64,000 nucleotides of DNA, taken from Chloroflexus islandicus (GTDB lineage Bacteria; Chloroflexota; Chloroflexia; Chloroflexales; Chloroflexaceae). The notes beneath the pieces were generated by a model. The model was not told where the DNA came from. It searched no databases and saw nothing but the letters and a program-made list of their open reading frames with translations. Numbering within the stretch: the stretch's first letter is position 1; each line of letters begins with the position of its first letter. A program made the position numbers and the translations under genes. The stretch is from assembly GCF_001650695.1 (NCBI RefSeq), contig NZ_LWQS01000046.1, positions 1 to 64,000 of the forward strand, read 5' to 3'. Of the stretch, positions 35,378 to 44,826 are shown piece after piece.

Positions 35378-36366
35378 CACCGTTCCTCCCCTGCGTAAAA
35401 GACCCAGAGCCGCGAGGTGCCAAAGAGCACAACCGTGATAATCATGGCGATAATCAGCATCAGCCATGCTAGCGTCGCGCCGTATCCCATGCTAAAGAAG
35501 CTGAACGACTGCTTGTAGAAATAGACCATGAAGAAGCGGGTCATGCCTTCGGGGAAGCCGGTGCCGCCATTGAGCACAAACGGGGCGAGGAAGTATTGCA
35601 GCGAACCGATCACCCCCAGCACCAGTTGGTAGAAGATCACCGGCGTGATCAGCGGAATGGTGATGAAGATCAGGCGCTGAAACCAGTTAGCGCCGTCGAT
35701 CTGGGCCGCTTCGTAGAGCTCGGTCGGCACGCCCTGCAAGCCGGCCAGAAAGATGATCATCGCGTTGCCGACCCCCCACAGGCCAAACATGGTGTAAGCG
35801 TAATAGACCAGATTGGGGTCAGCCAGCCAGCGCAAGCCCTGCGTGCCAGTGGCGCGAATCCCGGTCAACCGCTCGATGATCACATTGATCCAGCCGGTCT
35901 GCTCGTTGAGCACGCCGTTCCAGATCAACACCGTCGCCACCAGCGGGATCATAGTCGGCATATAGAACAGCGTGCGATAGACACTCTTGCCCAGCACGTG
36001 TTCAGAATTGAGCAAAATCGCCAAAAAGAGCGCAAAGAGCAGCGAAATTGGCAATGAAATAGCGGCAAAGTGCAAGGTACGGCGCAACGAGAGCCAGACC
36101 TCGGCATCTTGGAACAGCGCCCGCTGCCAGTTGGCGAAGCCGACAAAGCGCGCTTGATCAGGCACCGCTGGGTTGAAGTCGTAGAGCGAGAAGCCGAACG
36201 ATGCCAGCATCGGCAACAAGTAAAAGAGCAGAAAGCCAATGATCCATGGGCTGATAAAGAACAAACCCCAACGGATCTCCTTCTTTTCCAGCTTGCTCAG
36301 CTTCCGCCGCTGCGCGGCAGCGGTTCGGCTGCGCAATACGCTACTCAGTTCTGGCAAGGGAGCCAT
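35377..36366 (-). CDS. Sugar ABC transporter permease (MalF-like)
   Basis: A 329-residue permease with about six membrane helices, starting soon after a basic cytoplasmic stretch (RRKLSKLEKKEIRWG). The EAA loop reads EAAQIDGANWFQRLIFITIP. The ATG at 36366 follows AAGGAGG with good spacing; 60 upstream residues of open frame were rejected as non-conserved. Its partner permease overlaps its stop. A stem-loop lies upstream between it and the binding-protein gene. Confidence 0.92.
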   Translation of the reverse strand: MAPLPELSSVLRSRTAAAQRRKLSKLEKKEIRWGLFFISPWIIGFLLFYLLPMLASFGFSLYDFNPAVPDQARFVGFANWQRALFQDAEVWLSLRRTLHFAAISLPISLLFALFLAILLNSEHVLGKSVYRTLFYMPTMIPLVATVLIWNGVLNEQTGWINVIIERLTGIRATGTQGLRWLADPNLVYYAYTMFGLWGVGNAMIIFLAGLQGVPTELYEAAQIDGANWFQRLIFITIPLITPVIFYQLVLGVIGSLQYFLAPFVLNGGTGFPEGMTRFFMVYFYKQSFSFFSMGYGATLAWLMLIIAMIITVVLFGTSRLWVFYAGEER

Positions 36367-36476
36367 TGTCACGCCTCCTTGTCGGTGGGTTGGCGCAGGC
36401 GAGGGGAAACGGTCTTCAACCTCACATGCGTATCGCGTCGTTGCGTTGATCAGTCTGTCAACTAGCTCTTCTGTTT

Positions 36477-36518
36477 GTCCGGCTCCTCTCCCAACTCCCG
36501 CTGAGGGAGGAGCCGGAC
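36477..36518 (-). terminator. Intercistronic stem-loop after the binding-protein gene
   Basis: A perfect 12-bp inverted repeat, GTCCGGCTCCTC and GAGGAGCCGGAC, with an 18-nt loop, 32 bp past the binding-protein stop. There is no T-run. In importer operons such hairpins reduce read-through or protect the upstream mRNA, giving more binding protein than permease (known elsewhere; inferred here). Confidence 0.6.
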
Positions 36519-36549
36519 TGTTTGCGGCAGAGTCGCCGCTTGCCAAGAA

Positions 36550-38040
<1,491 letters not shown>

Positions 38041-38191
38041 TGAATCTCCTCCTCTGGAATGAGTCGCCATTGCTATTTACGTGCCGAAGATGGTTTGAAC
38101 TGGCGGGCGAGTTGGGCAGCTATAACGACTGGATATGTCCTCCTCCCGCATCCTCAACACTGGATTCACGTCTGGTCGCTTGCACCCCCTT

Positions 38192-39211
38192 TCAATGCTG
38201 GCGAACGCAACTGTCGCGGATCACCAATTCGGTTGGCAACATCACCCGCTGGGTCACGGGTGCGAGAGAATCGGTCGCGAGCCGGTCGAGCAGCAATTGG
38301 GCCGCCGTCTGGCCCAATTCACCGATCGGTTGGCGCACGGTGGTGAGCGCTGGCGTCATCGCTGCCGCCAGCGGAATATCGTCAAACCCGGCTAAGCCAA
38401 TATCGCCGGGAACGCTGAGACCGGCGGCGCGCAACGCCTTCAACGCACCGAGCGCCATCATGTCGCTGGCGGCAAAGACCGCGTCGGGGATCGGTACCAG
38501 CCGCAAGAGCGTCTGCATCGCGGTAAACCCGCTCTGCTCGCTAAAATTGCCTTCGACCACCAGTTCCGGCAACACCGGCAACCCGGCGGCATGCAGCGCA
38601 TCACTATACCCAGCAAACCGATCGCGTCCAGCTACGATATTCATCGGGCCAGTAATCGTCGCAATCCGGCGATACCCTTGCGAGAGCAGATGCTCAACCA
38701 ACATGCGCGCGCCGTAGCGATTATTGACATCGACATAGGGGATCGCTTGCAGTGACGTAATCCGCCCCACCGACACCACCGGGATCGTCTCTTGCGCCAG
38801 CCACTGCAAGAGAAATTGGTCTTCGACCGCCGAAGCGACAATCGCCCCTTCCAAAAACCCGCGCCGGCCAAGGTGGCGATACGGGTCACTGTCAGTCGTA
38901 GTGGCCAGATCGAGCATGATCGAAAACTGCCGTTCATTGCAGACGTGGGCAATCCCTTCGATCAACAGCGGGAAATAGGGATCGGCAAACAGCGTATGGA
39001 TCGGCTGTGGAATAATGATCCCGATCACCTGCGAGCGGCGGCTAGCCAGCGAGCGCGCCGGCAAATTGGGTTGATAATTCGTCTCGCGGATCGCCTGCCA
39101 CACCCGCTCGCGCACCGCCGGATTGACGTGCGGATGATTGTTGATCACCCGCGAAGCGGTTGCTCGCGAAACCCCGGCCCGCCGGGCGATGTCGTCAAGG
39201 GTGATATTCAT
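38192..39211 (-). CDS. LacI-family transcriptional regulator of the glucan locus
   Basis: A 339-residue repressor. The N-terminal helix-turn-helix (ITLDDIARRAGVSRATASRV) and hinge (NLPARSLASRRSQ) are canonical; residues about 60-335 form the periplasmic-binding-protein-like effector domain. Two LacI-type palindromes lie upstream of its own gene (39229-39242, 39313-39326), so autoregulation is likely. It probably represses the downstream transporter and hydrolase genes until a glucan oligosaccharide binds. I could not find an equally good operator in the 150 bp before the binding-protein gene. Confidence 0.92.
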   Translation of the reverse strand: MNITLDDIARRAGVSRATASRVINNHPHVNPAVRERVWQAIRETNYQPNLPARSLASRRSQVIGIIIPQPIHTLFADPYFPLLIEGIAHVCNERQFSIMLDLATTTDSDPYRHLGRRGFLEGAIVASAVEDQFLLQWLAQETIPVVSVGRITSLQAIPYVDVNNRYGARMLVEHLLSQGYRRIATITGPMNIVAGRDRFAGYSDALHAAGLPVLPELVVEGNFSEQSGFTAMQTLLRLVPIPDAVFAASDMMALGALKALRAAGLSVPGDIGLAGFDDIPLAAAMTPALTTVRQPIGELGQTAAQLLLDRLATDSLAPVTQRVMLPTELVIRDSCVRQH

Positions 39212-39228
39212 AGCTTGCCGCCACTGAC

Positions 39229-39242
39229 TGGGAACGCTTCCA
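39229..39242. promoter_or_regulatory. LacI-type operator 1
   Basis: TGGGAACGCTTCCA, a near-palindrome with the central CG typical of LacI-family sites, lies 18 bp before the regulator start, where it could block transcription or early elongation. Confidence 0.55.
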
Positions 39243-39312
39243 ACTACCCGTATAGTACCGAAACGGCGCTGCGCTGGCTTTTCAAAAAGCGCGAATCAGT
39301 TGCACAAAACCG

Positions 39313-39326
39313 TGAAAGCGCTTTCA
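39313..39326. promoter_or_regulatory. LacI-type operator 2 (perfect palindrome)
   Basis: TGAAAGCGCTTTCA is a perfect 14-bp palindrome of the LacI-family class, between the divergent lacI-type and mntA genes. It is 42 bp upstream of the mntA -35 box and about 100 bp from the regulator start. Confidence 0.75.
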
Positions 39327-39367
39327 GGGAGCGTTCCTTGCCCAGAGTGAAACGATGGTGCGATTGC

Positions 39368-39396
39368 TTGACATGCGGATGGGGTCATCCTATAGT
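39368..39396 (+). promoter_or_regulatory. Near-consensus sigma-70 promoter of mntA-hepT
   Basis: TTGACA (39368-39373), a 17-bp spacer, then TATAGT (39391-39396): the best canonical promoter in the window. Predicted start near 39403 leaves a leader of about 27 bases before the mntA ATG, which lacks a clear ribosome site. Confidence 0.8.
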
Positions 39397-39429
39397 AGTT
39401 CGTGTATCAGATAAAACCAACCAATCCCA

Positions 39430-39723
39430 ATGCTCAACGCCGAAACGATCCTCGCCAAGTTAAAAGAGCTGCAACCAATCATGGCCACGCGCTATAAAGC
39501 CGCGGCAATCGGTCTCTTCGGGTCGTTTGCGCGCGGCGAACAGACTGCTACGAGTGATATTGACTTGTTAGTGGATTTTGCGGAGAGCGCAGATTTATTC
39601 GACGTCATCGGATTGGCACTCTACCTCGAAGAAATCTTCCAGCGACCGGTGGATGTGGTGCCGAAACGCGCTCTGCGCGCCGAGTTGCAGGACGCAGTAC
39701 TAGGAGAAGTAGTGATGGTATGA
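39430..39723 (+). CDS. mntA: MntA antitoxin (minimal nucleotidyltransferase)
   Basis: A 97-residue protein of the MNT family with all catalytic marks: GSFARGE, SDIDLLVDF (two metal-binding Asp) and VDVV (third Asp). MntA antitoxins inactivate HepT by adding AMP units to a Tyr near its active site. It overlaps the hepT start by 4 bp (ATGA), the usual coupled layout. Promoter at 39368-39396. Confidence 0.88.
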   Translation: MLNAETILAKLKELQPIMATRYKAAAIGLFGSFARGEQTATSDIDLLVDFAESADLFDVIGLALYLEEIFQRPVDVVPKRALRAELQDAVLGEVVMV

Positions 39724-40058
39724 GAAACTATACTATCTATTTACAAGACATTCTAGCAGCAATAGACAGTATTGAAAGATTCGTTGCAGGAATGGATTTG
39801 GAGATGTTTCAAGCTGATGATAAAACATCGAGTGCAGTTATTAGAAAACTTGAAATTATCGGTGAAGCTGTAAAACAAATACCTGAAGAGATTCGCCAGC
39901 AGCATCCTCAGATTCCTTGGCGAGAGATGGCTGGTATGAGAGACAAGTTAATCCATTTTTATTTCGGTATAGATTATCGATTGGTTTGGCAAACCATCAG
40001 TGAGCGGATCCCACAAGTCAAGCGAGATATTCAGCAGATCCTGCATGAGGCAGGATAG
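39720..40058 (+). CDS. hepT: HepT toxin (HEPN-domain ribonuclease, DUF86)
   Basis: A 112-residue HEPN-fold protein. It carries the RX4HXY motif intact as RDKLIHFY: Arg and His form the RNase site and the Tyr is the residue AMPylated by MntA in characterised pairs. The DNA is visibly more A+T-rich than its neighbours, suggesting recent horizontal arrival. The pair would act in growth arrest or phage defence. No terminator was seen in the 143 bp after it. Confidence 0.88.
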   Translation: MRNYTIYLQDILAAIDSIERFVAGMDLEMFQADDKTSSAVIRKLEIIGEAVKQIPEEIRQQHPQIPWREMAGMRDKLIHFYFGIDYRLVWQTISERIPQVKRDIQQILHEAG

Positions 40059-40201
40059 TGTATCGAATCTGACAATAGCAAGAGCAGGATGGTCGTATTG
40101 CTTGCGAATACTCTCCCAGATGCCATCACCGCCGCAATCACGCAGCAATAACCATAGCCCTCTGCGGTAAACCATCCCATCACCATCCAAGCGGAAACAC
40201 C

Positions 40202-40993
40202 ATGGACGCTTCACTTGCCCAGATCATCACCCTCACCGCATGGGCCAATGCGGCGTTGCGCGCGCCGGCGGCGGTGAATCTCGGCGATGTCTACCCGGAT
40301 AACCCGGTGTTCCGGTCGTGCGAGGTTGTCCGGTTTGTTGATCTGAACCACGCTGGCGCCGCGGGGGAGGTATATGCGGCGGATCCGATCGCGTGGCTGG
40401 CGCGGCTCAGGGAAGAGGGTGTCACGGCGCTGCGTCTGGTGTACGATCCGGAACCCGACGCTGCCGCCGGCAGTCCGCCGGTGGGGTTTGGCGAGGACGG
40501 CTCCCGCTGGCTGATTGAAGCGGTGAAACCAGCGGCTTCTGATTATTGGGAGGCGCGTTGGGAATTGGGCGACCGTTTTCGCGCTGATGGGAGGCGATGG
40601 CAGGTGACGTATGGCCGGATCGCCACCAATGCCCCTGCTGGCTACGCTGCCACTTCGGCCACCGTGGCCGAGGTGACACAGCAGCTCATCGCGCACCTGC
40701 CCAAGATGATTGACTTTGCGCTTGACCACTACGCCGATCAATTCGCCCGTTCGTTCGAGATCGCGCTGCACTTCCTCACCACCCCAGCGAGCGCCGCCGA
40801 TGAGGATGACCTCTTGCCCCCCGCTTCCAGCCAATTGCTGGCCGCCGTGCGCGCGGCGTGGGTGTTCGGCGGCATGGGATCGTGGACGGACATGAGCTTC
40901 GCCGGTGAGGTTCAAGCCGAATACGACACGCTGACCGATGAGCTATATCGCTTGTTGCAGACGGCGATTGTTGCGGCGGTGAACAGACAGTAG
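40202..40993 (+). CDS. Hypothetical protein
   Basis: A 263-residue soluble, acidic protein with no signal peptide or membrane segment. I recognise no family. Visible parts: an Ala-rich N-terminal helix, a middle beta-rich region with WLIEAVKPAASDYWEARWELGDRF, and a C-terminal helical region ending YRLLQTAIVAAVNRQ. G+C returns to the window norm, unlike hepT. It begins 143 bp after hepT, and a repeat block follows. It is probably a real gene because of its length and codon usage; the start ATG has only a weak purine stretch. Confidence 0.65.
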   Translation: MDASLAQIITLTAWANAALRAPAAVNLGDVYPDNPVFRSCEVVRFVDLNHAGAAGEVYAADPIAWLARLREEGVTALRLVYDPEPDAAAGSPPVGFGEDGSRWLIEAVKPAASDYWEARWELGDRFRADGRRWQVTYGRIATNAPAGYAATSATVAEVTQQLIAHLPKMIDFALDHYADQFARSFEIALHFLTTPASAADEDDLLPPASSQLLAAVRAAWVFGGMGSWTDMSFAGEVQAEYDTLTDELYRLLQTAIVAAVNRQ

Positions 40994-41490
40994 CGCCACA
41001 CGAGCGGGACATCAACGCACAGGCGCGAAGGGAGCAAAGGCGCAGAGATTCTTAACGCAAAGCCGCAAAGGGCGCAGAGGACGCGAAGGGGTTTGGGATT
41101 GGGAGCTTCCTCCACGTTCGCGGCGGTCAATGGCTAGCCCTCACCCCCATCCCTCCTCTCGCTGGGTGAGAGAAAGCGAAAAACATTTGCTTATTTTTCG
41201 TGGCTTTTGTGAGTTTTTGTGGCTATTCCTCCGCGCCCGCGGCGTCCTCGGCGGTACATGTTCCCCTCCCCCAGCGGGGGAGGGATTAGGGGTGGGGGTG
41301 CCTGAACACGAGAGCGAGGGATACCCCCACCCCAATCTTCCATGTTGGGGGAGGGTGTCAGCAGCTCCCCCTCTCCCACCTGACGGCGGGAGAGGGGGTT
41401 GGGGGGTGAGGGCCAGCAGCCCGCGCAGCGGGCTTCGTAACCCTAGCCCGGCCCTTCAGGGCCGGGTTCCCTGCTCTCCCAGTAACCAAC
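40994..41490. repeat. Intergenic repeat block
   Basis: Non-coding. It holds a GCGCAGAG/CGCAAAG unit (about 41030-41095), C-rich/G-rich inverted blocks (about 41262-41300 and 41325-41355), a CACCTGACGGCGGGAGAG unit and the double hairpin AGCCCGCGCAGCGGGCT...GCCCGGCCCTTCAGGGCCGGG (about 41416-41467). The last hairpins could terminate the leftward gene ending at 41491. Confidence 0.8.
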
Positions 41491-43107
41491 CTACCGCTGC
41501 ACCAACGGCACATGAATAAAGGCGCGCTCGACCGCTCCCATATCGCACGCGCCACCCTGTGGCCGGCTAACGCCACGTTGATCAATCGAGTTGCCAATCC
41601 CGCACAGGCCGCTATTGATCGCCGGTGAACCGTGTTGCAAAGCATGGGTCGGCGTGAAGCCGCCGTTATTCGTTAAGGCGCCTAGCAACGGATCAAGCTG
41701 AAGATTGTTGCTGCCATCCGTACCGCATGACCCATTCCACGAGCCGCTCGTGAAGCAACCCTGCACGTTACTGTAGGCGATCGTCGGGGTACTGGAGAAA
41801 TTATGGATGCCACTACCGGAAGTTGCGCTGTTGCCCCAAATAATTGCATTCCTGACCGACGGATTGCTGAAACTGTCGTTGTACATGCCGCCGCCATTCG
41901 TACCGGCACTGTTCCCCGTCACAGTCAGGTTGGTCAAGGTCGGGCTGCTGTTGCTGTAGAGATAGATCCCGCCGCCAAAACTGCTGGCGCTATTCTGGCT
42001 GAACGTAACATTCACCCACGTCCCTGCCGCGCTCTCTGTAAACACGCCGCCGCCATAATTGGCCACATTCGCGTGAATGGTAACGCCGGTCATCACAAGG
42101 GTCTGGTTGCGGCTAAAGACGCCTCCGCCCCAATTGGCAGCGGCATTGAGCGACAGCACGACATCTTCCAAGATGATCGTGCTGTCAACGTTGGCCATGC
42201 CGCCGCCATTCCGATTCGCATTGTTGCTGAGGAAGGTGACGTATCTGAGGTACGCGGCGCTGAGGCTATTGTACATACCACCGCCATCGCTGTTGGCATC
42301 GACCGTGGCGTCATTGCCGCTGAACGTAACGTTGCCCAGCGTCGTTTCACTGTTCAGATTGGCCATGCCGCCACCTCGTTGCGCCCGGTTGCCCTGAAAC
42401 GTTACGTTAAACAGAGTGGCGGAACCGGCGATATTCACCATGCCGCCACCGGTCTGGGCGTTATTTTGCCGGAAAGTGACATTAGTAACGATGGGAAAAC
42501 CGTATTCATTCGCTAAACCGCCGCCTTGGCTGGCGGTGTTGCCGCCAATGATCAGATCGTTCAAGCGGGGACGGCTATCGAACAACCAGATACCGCCGCC
42601 TTTGCCAGTGGCGGTGTTGCCGCCAGTGATAGTGAATCCATCGAGAATGGCCGTGTTATCAACTTCAATCGCGGTCACGACGTGGTAGCTATTCGTGCCA
42701 TTGATGCTCGTAACAATACTATTGCTGTTGTAGGTATCATTGTCGTCAATGTCGCCGGTGAGCACAGTGCGGTTCGCAGCCGGATTGCGTTCGTCCAGAT
42801 TCAATTCGGTACCGGCAAATCCGCCGTAGATCGCCACGTTGTTTCTGAGGATAAAACTATCGTTCGGATCGGAACCGGGCTGGTAGAACCCCGCCGCCAC
42901 CCAAATCTGGCGGCACCCCAGATTCGCCAGCGCCGATTGGAGATCGTTGTACGCATCGATCCACGCTGTGCCATTATTGCCTCCTAGCGCATTCCATTTG
43001 ACGTAGCAACGACCACTTTCCGCCCGTATGGGCGCTGTACCCGCGCCACCCATCAGCGCCATGCCAAGCGCTATCAGCAACCCTAACCGCAAGTAACGAG
43101 TCGTCAT
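41491..43107 (-). CDS. Secreted parallel beta-helix protein (choice-of-anchor Q-like)
   Basis: A 538-residue exported protein with signal peptide (about 1-29). After CYVKWNALGGNNGTAWIDAY, the start common to choice-of-anchor Q proteins, it consists of roughly 20-residue rungs with recurring GGGM/GGGI turns and Asn-rich tails (about 120-450), the hallmark of right-handed beta-helix folds. The C-terminus has DPLLGALTNNGGFTPTHAL and DQRGVSRP, also typical. Cell-surface localisation is likely; ligand or enzyme activity is unknown. Confidence 0.82.
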   Translation of the reverse strand: MTTRYLRLGLLIALGMALMGGAGTAPIRAESGRCYVKWNALGGNNGTAWIDAYNDLQSALANLGCRQIWVAAGFYQPGSDPNDSFILRNNVAIYGGFAGTELNLDERNPAANRTVLTGDIDDNDTYNSNSIVTSINGTNSYHVVTAIEVDNTAILDGFTITGGNTATGKGGGIWLFDSRPRLNDLIIGGNTASQGGGLANEYGFPIVTNVTFRQNNAQTGGGMVNIAGSATLFNVTFQGNRAQRGGGMANLNSETTLGNVTFSGNDATVDANSDGGGMYNSLSAAYLRYVTFLSNNANRNGGGMANVDSTIILEDVVLSLNAAANWGGGVFSRNQTLVMTGVTIHANVANYGGGVFTESAAGTWVNVTFSQNSASSFGGGIYLYSNSSPTLTNLTVTGNSAGTNGGGMYNDSFSNPSVRNAIIWGNSATSGSGIHNFSSTPTIAYSNVQGCFTSGSWNGSCGTDGSNNLQLDPLLGALTNNGGFTPTHALQHGSPAINSGLCGIGNSIDQRGVSRPQGGACDMGAVERAFIHVPLVQR

Positions 43108-43139
43108 AAATCACGGCTCTCTTTCATCGTTATTATGGC

Positions 43140-43167
43140 GGAGCGCAGCGGCATTGCGCTGCGCTCC
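43140..43167 (-). terminator. Terminator-like hairpin
   Basis: A perfect 11-bp stem, GGAGCGCAGCG and CGCTGCGCTCC, loop GCATTG, 22 bp past the stop of the leftward lipoprotein gene (43189) and 33 bp before the next gene. No T-run. Confidence 0.6.
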
Positions 43168-43188
43168 TTACCACGAACAGGTCTTATC

Positions 43189-44214
43189 TCATTCCGCGAA
43201 GGTGCAACTCCAGCGCCCCTTCAGCCGGCCAGCCTCAAATGTGCCGGATTTCCCATCCGCCGCGACGATCACCGTCCCTTCGCCGGCAAACATCTGCGGC
43301 TCATCGGAACGGCCAAGCCCGACCTCAAAATTGGCCGGCGACGGTTGATTGGGCTTGACGCCACCGGAAGCTGAGAGGGTAAAGACGCCGACCGGCGTGG
43401 GCGGGTCTTCACCGGGTCGCGCGATGAATGTGACGATAAACGGATCGGCTGCCGGATCGAATGAGCACATCGCAAAGCCGGCAATTGAGACGATGTTAAG
43501 GCTTTCCAGCGTGGTCACGCCAGCCATATTCGCCGGCTCTTCGATCACGACTTCCATCCCGATGAGCGCACCAGATTGAGGGGCAGGCTGATTGGCCACA
43601 TCACCCGCTGGCGGCGGTGTAAACGCCACCAGCCGATCAGTGAGCAATCGGCCTATCGCAATAACTTCTTCACGGCTAAGCTTATAGCCGTAAAGGGTGA
43701 CGCTCCAGCCATTCATCACGGCATACAGCGAGAATTCGCCATCGTTCTCCACAATCGCCGCGCTCTCGCCAATGTCTATTTGCTCGACGGTTTTGCCTGA
43801 TTCTTGGTTGAATTGGATCACCTTGGCAAAGGCTTCAGCGCCGGGATTCCGCAGATCAATGCCAAGATTGGCGTTACTCTGATCTTGGTCGTTGAACACG
43901 TAGGCGCAGGTGGCAAAGAAGCGATCTTTCCCCGGAAACGCATCCAACAACGGCACGCCGGTAATGGCCGCCAGCTCATCAGGGTTGAAGACGGCGCACG
44001 GTTCTGCTGCGCGCGGGTCGAACTGGCCGGCTGCCGCGGGTGCAGTGGTAGGCGCGGGCGCTTGGGTAGGGGCGGAAGCCGGCGCGCTGGTGGGCGCGGG
44101 CGCTTGGGTAGGGGCGGAAGCCGGCGCGCTGGTGGGCGCGTTGGTGGTAGGCGTCCCGCCGCCGCAGGCGGAAAGGAGCAACAAGACAACGAACACAAGG
44201 AGCGTTGGCCGCAT
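43189..44214 (-). CDS. Lipoprotein with Ala/Pro/Thr repeat linker
   Basis: A 341-residue lipoprotein (LLLLSACGGG lipobox). Residues about 20-60 form an Ala/Pro/Thr linker encoded by an exact tandem duplication of 42 bp. Next comes CAVFNPDELAAITG...TCAYVF, resembling the DUF3558-type lipoprotein fold, then about 120 residues without a recognised family (ends KGRWSCTFAE). The ATG at 44214 has AGAGGTG 5 bp upstream; the frame opens at 44280 but lacks a signal. Role unknown; surface exposed. Confidence 0.75.
   Translation of the reverse strand: MRPTLLVFVVLLLLSACGGGTPTTNAPTSAPASAPTQAPAPTSAPASAPTQAPAPTTAPAAAGQFDPRAAEPCAVFNPDELAAITGVPLLDAFPGKDRFFATCAYVFNDQDQSNANLGIDLRNPGAEAFAKVIQFNQESGKTVEQIDIGESAAIVENDGEFSLYAVMNGWSVTLYGYKLSREEVIAIGRLLTDRLVAFTPPPAGDVANQPAPQSGALIGMEVVIEEPANMAGVTTLESLNIVSIAGFAMCSFDPAADPFIVTFIARPGEDPPTPVGVFTLSASGGVKPNQPSPANFEVGLGRSDEPQMFAGEGTVIVAADGKSGTFEAGRLKGRWSCTFAE
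44052..44135. repeat. Exact 42-bp tandem duplication in coding sequence
   Basis: Two identical 42-bp units (44052-44093, 44094-44135) within the lipoprotein gene encode a repeated 14-residue Ala/Pro/Thr segment. Being a multiple of three, copy number could change without breaking the frame, altering linker length. Confidence 0.85.
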
Positions 44215-44289
44215 ACGAGCACCTCTGAGAACGTCACTGCTGATACAAAAAGCGCCCAGCCTGCAAGCATGGCCGGGCATTCGTAGTGT

Positions 44290-44826
44290 AGCAGGCCAGC
44301 GTCCTCAAAACGTCCTCGGCGATCAGGGCCGCCTAGCCTCACCGCCGCAGGCGCGGAGGATGCGGTTCGGTTCCAACCCCCTCTACGCCTTGCCGTGAGC
44401 CCTCACCCCCCGTCCCCCTCTCCCGCTGGGAGAGGGGGCACTGCGCTCTCCCCTCCCCCAGTGGGGTTGAGGAGCGGACAGAACGTTTGATCGCGTACAA
44501 CTGTCGATCGCTGGGCGATGCCGTAAAGCCCCGTGCTGAGATCCCCATCACCCCTCACCCAACGGGGGAGGGGCAAGAGGTGGGGGCATCAGCCCGCGCA
44601 GCGGGCTTCGTAAGCCTAGCCCGGCCCTTTAGGGCCGGGTACCGGACACATGATCTGTCCGCCCCTCCCCCAGCGGGGAATGCTGGGGTGGGGCTGCCTT
44701 ATGCTGACCGCAGGGGACGCTGAGGACGCAGCGGGTACGAGTGATTCCAACCCCCTTTGCGCTGCTTTGCGTTCTCCGCGCCTTTGCGTGTTCACCCCTC
44801 TGCGTCTCTGCAGTAAGAACAACGGT
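44290..44826. repeat. Composite hairpin repeat, second full copy
   Basis: Non-coding. About 44400-44660 repeats the layout of 12-280 and 63765-64000: inverted C/G-rich blocks, GACAGAACGTTTGATCG core, a GCGATGCC stretch, then the AGCCCGCGCAGCGGGCT and GCCCGGCCC hairpins. It is followed by another C/G block and a CTTTGCG/CTCTGCG pyrimidine-rich unit (about 44750-44815). Confidence 0.8.

Noticed and set aside
41141-41490. Open frames with Pro/Gly-rich proteins in repeat blocks (also 28.5-28.9, 48.4-49.0 kb)
   Set aside because: They arise from low-complexity repeats, occur on both strands and lack ribosome sites.
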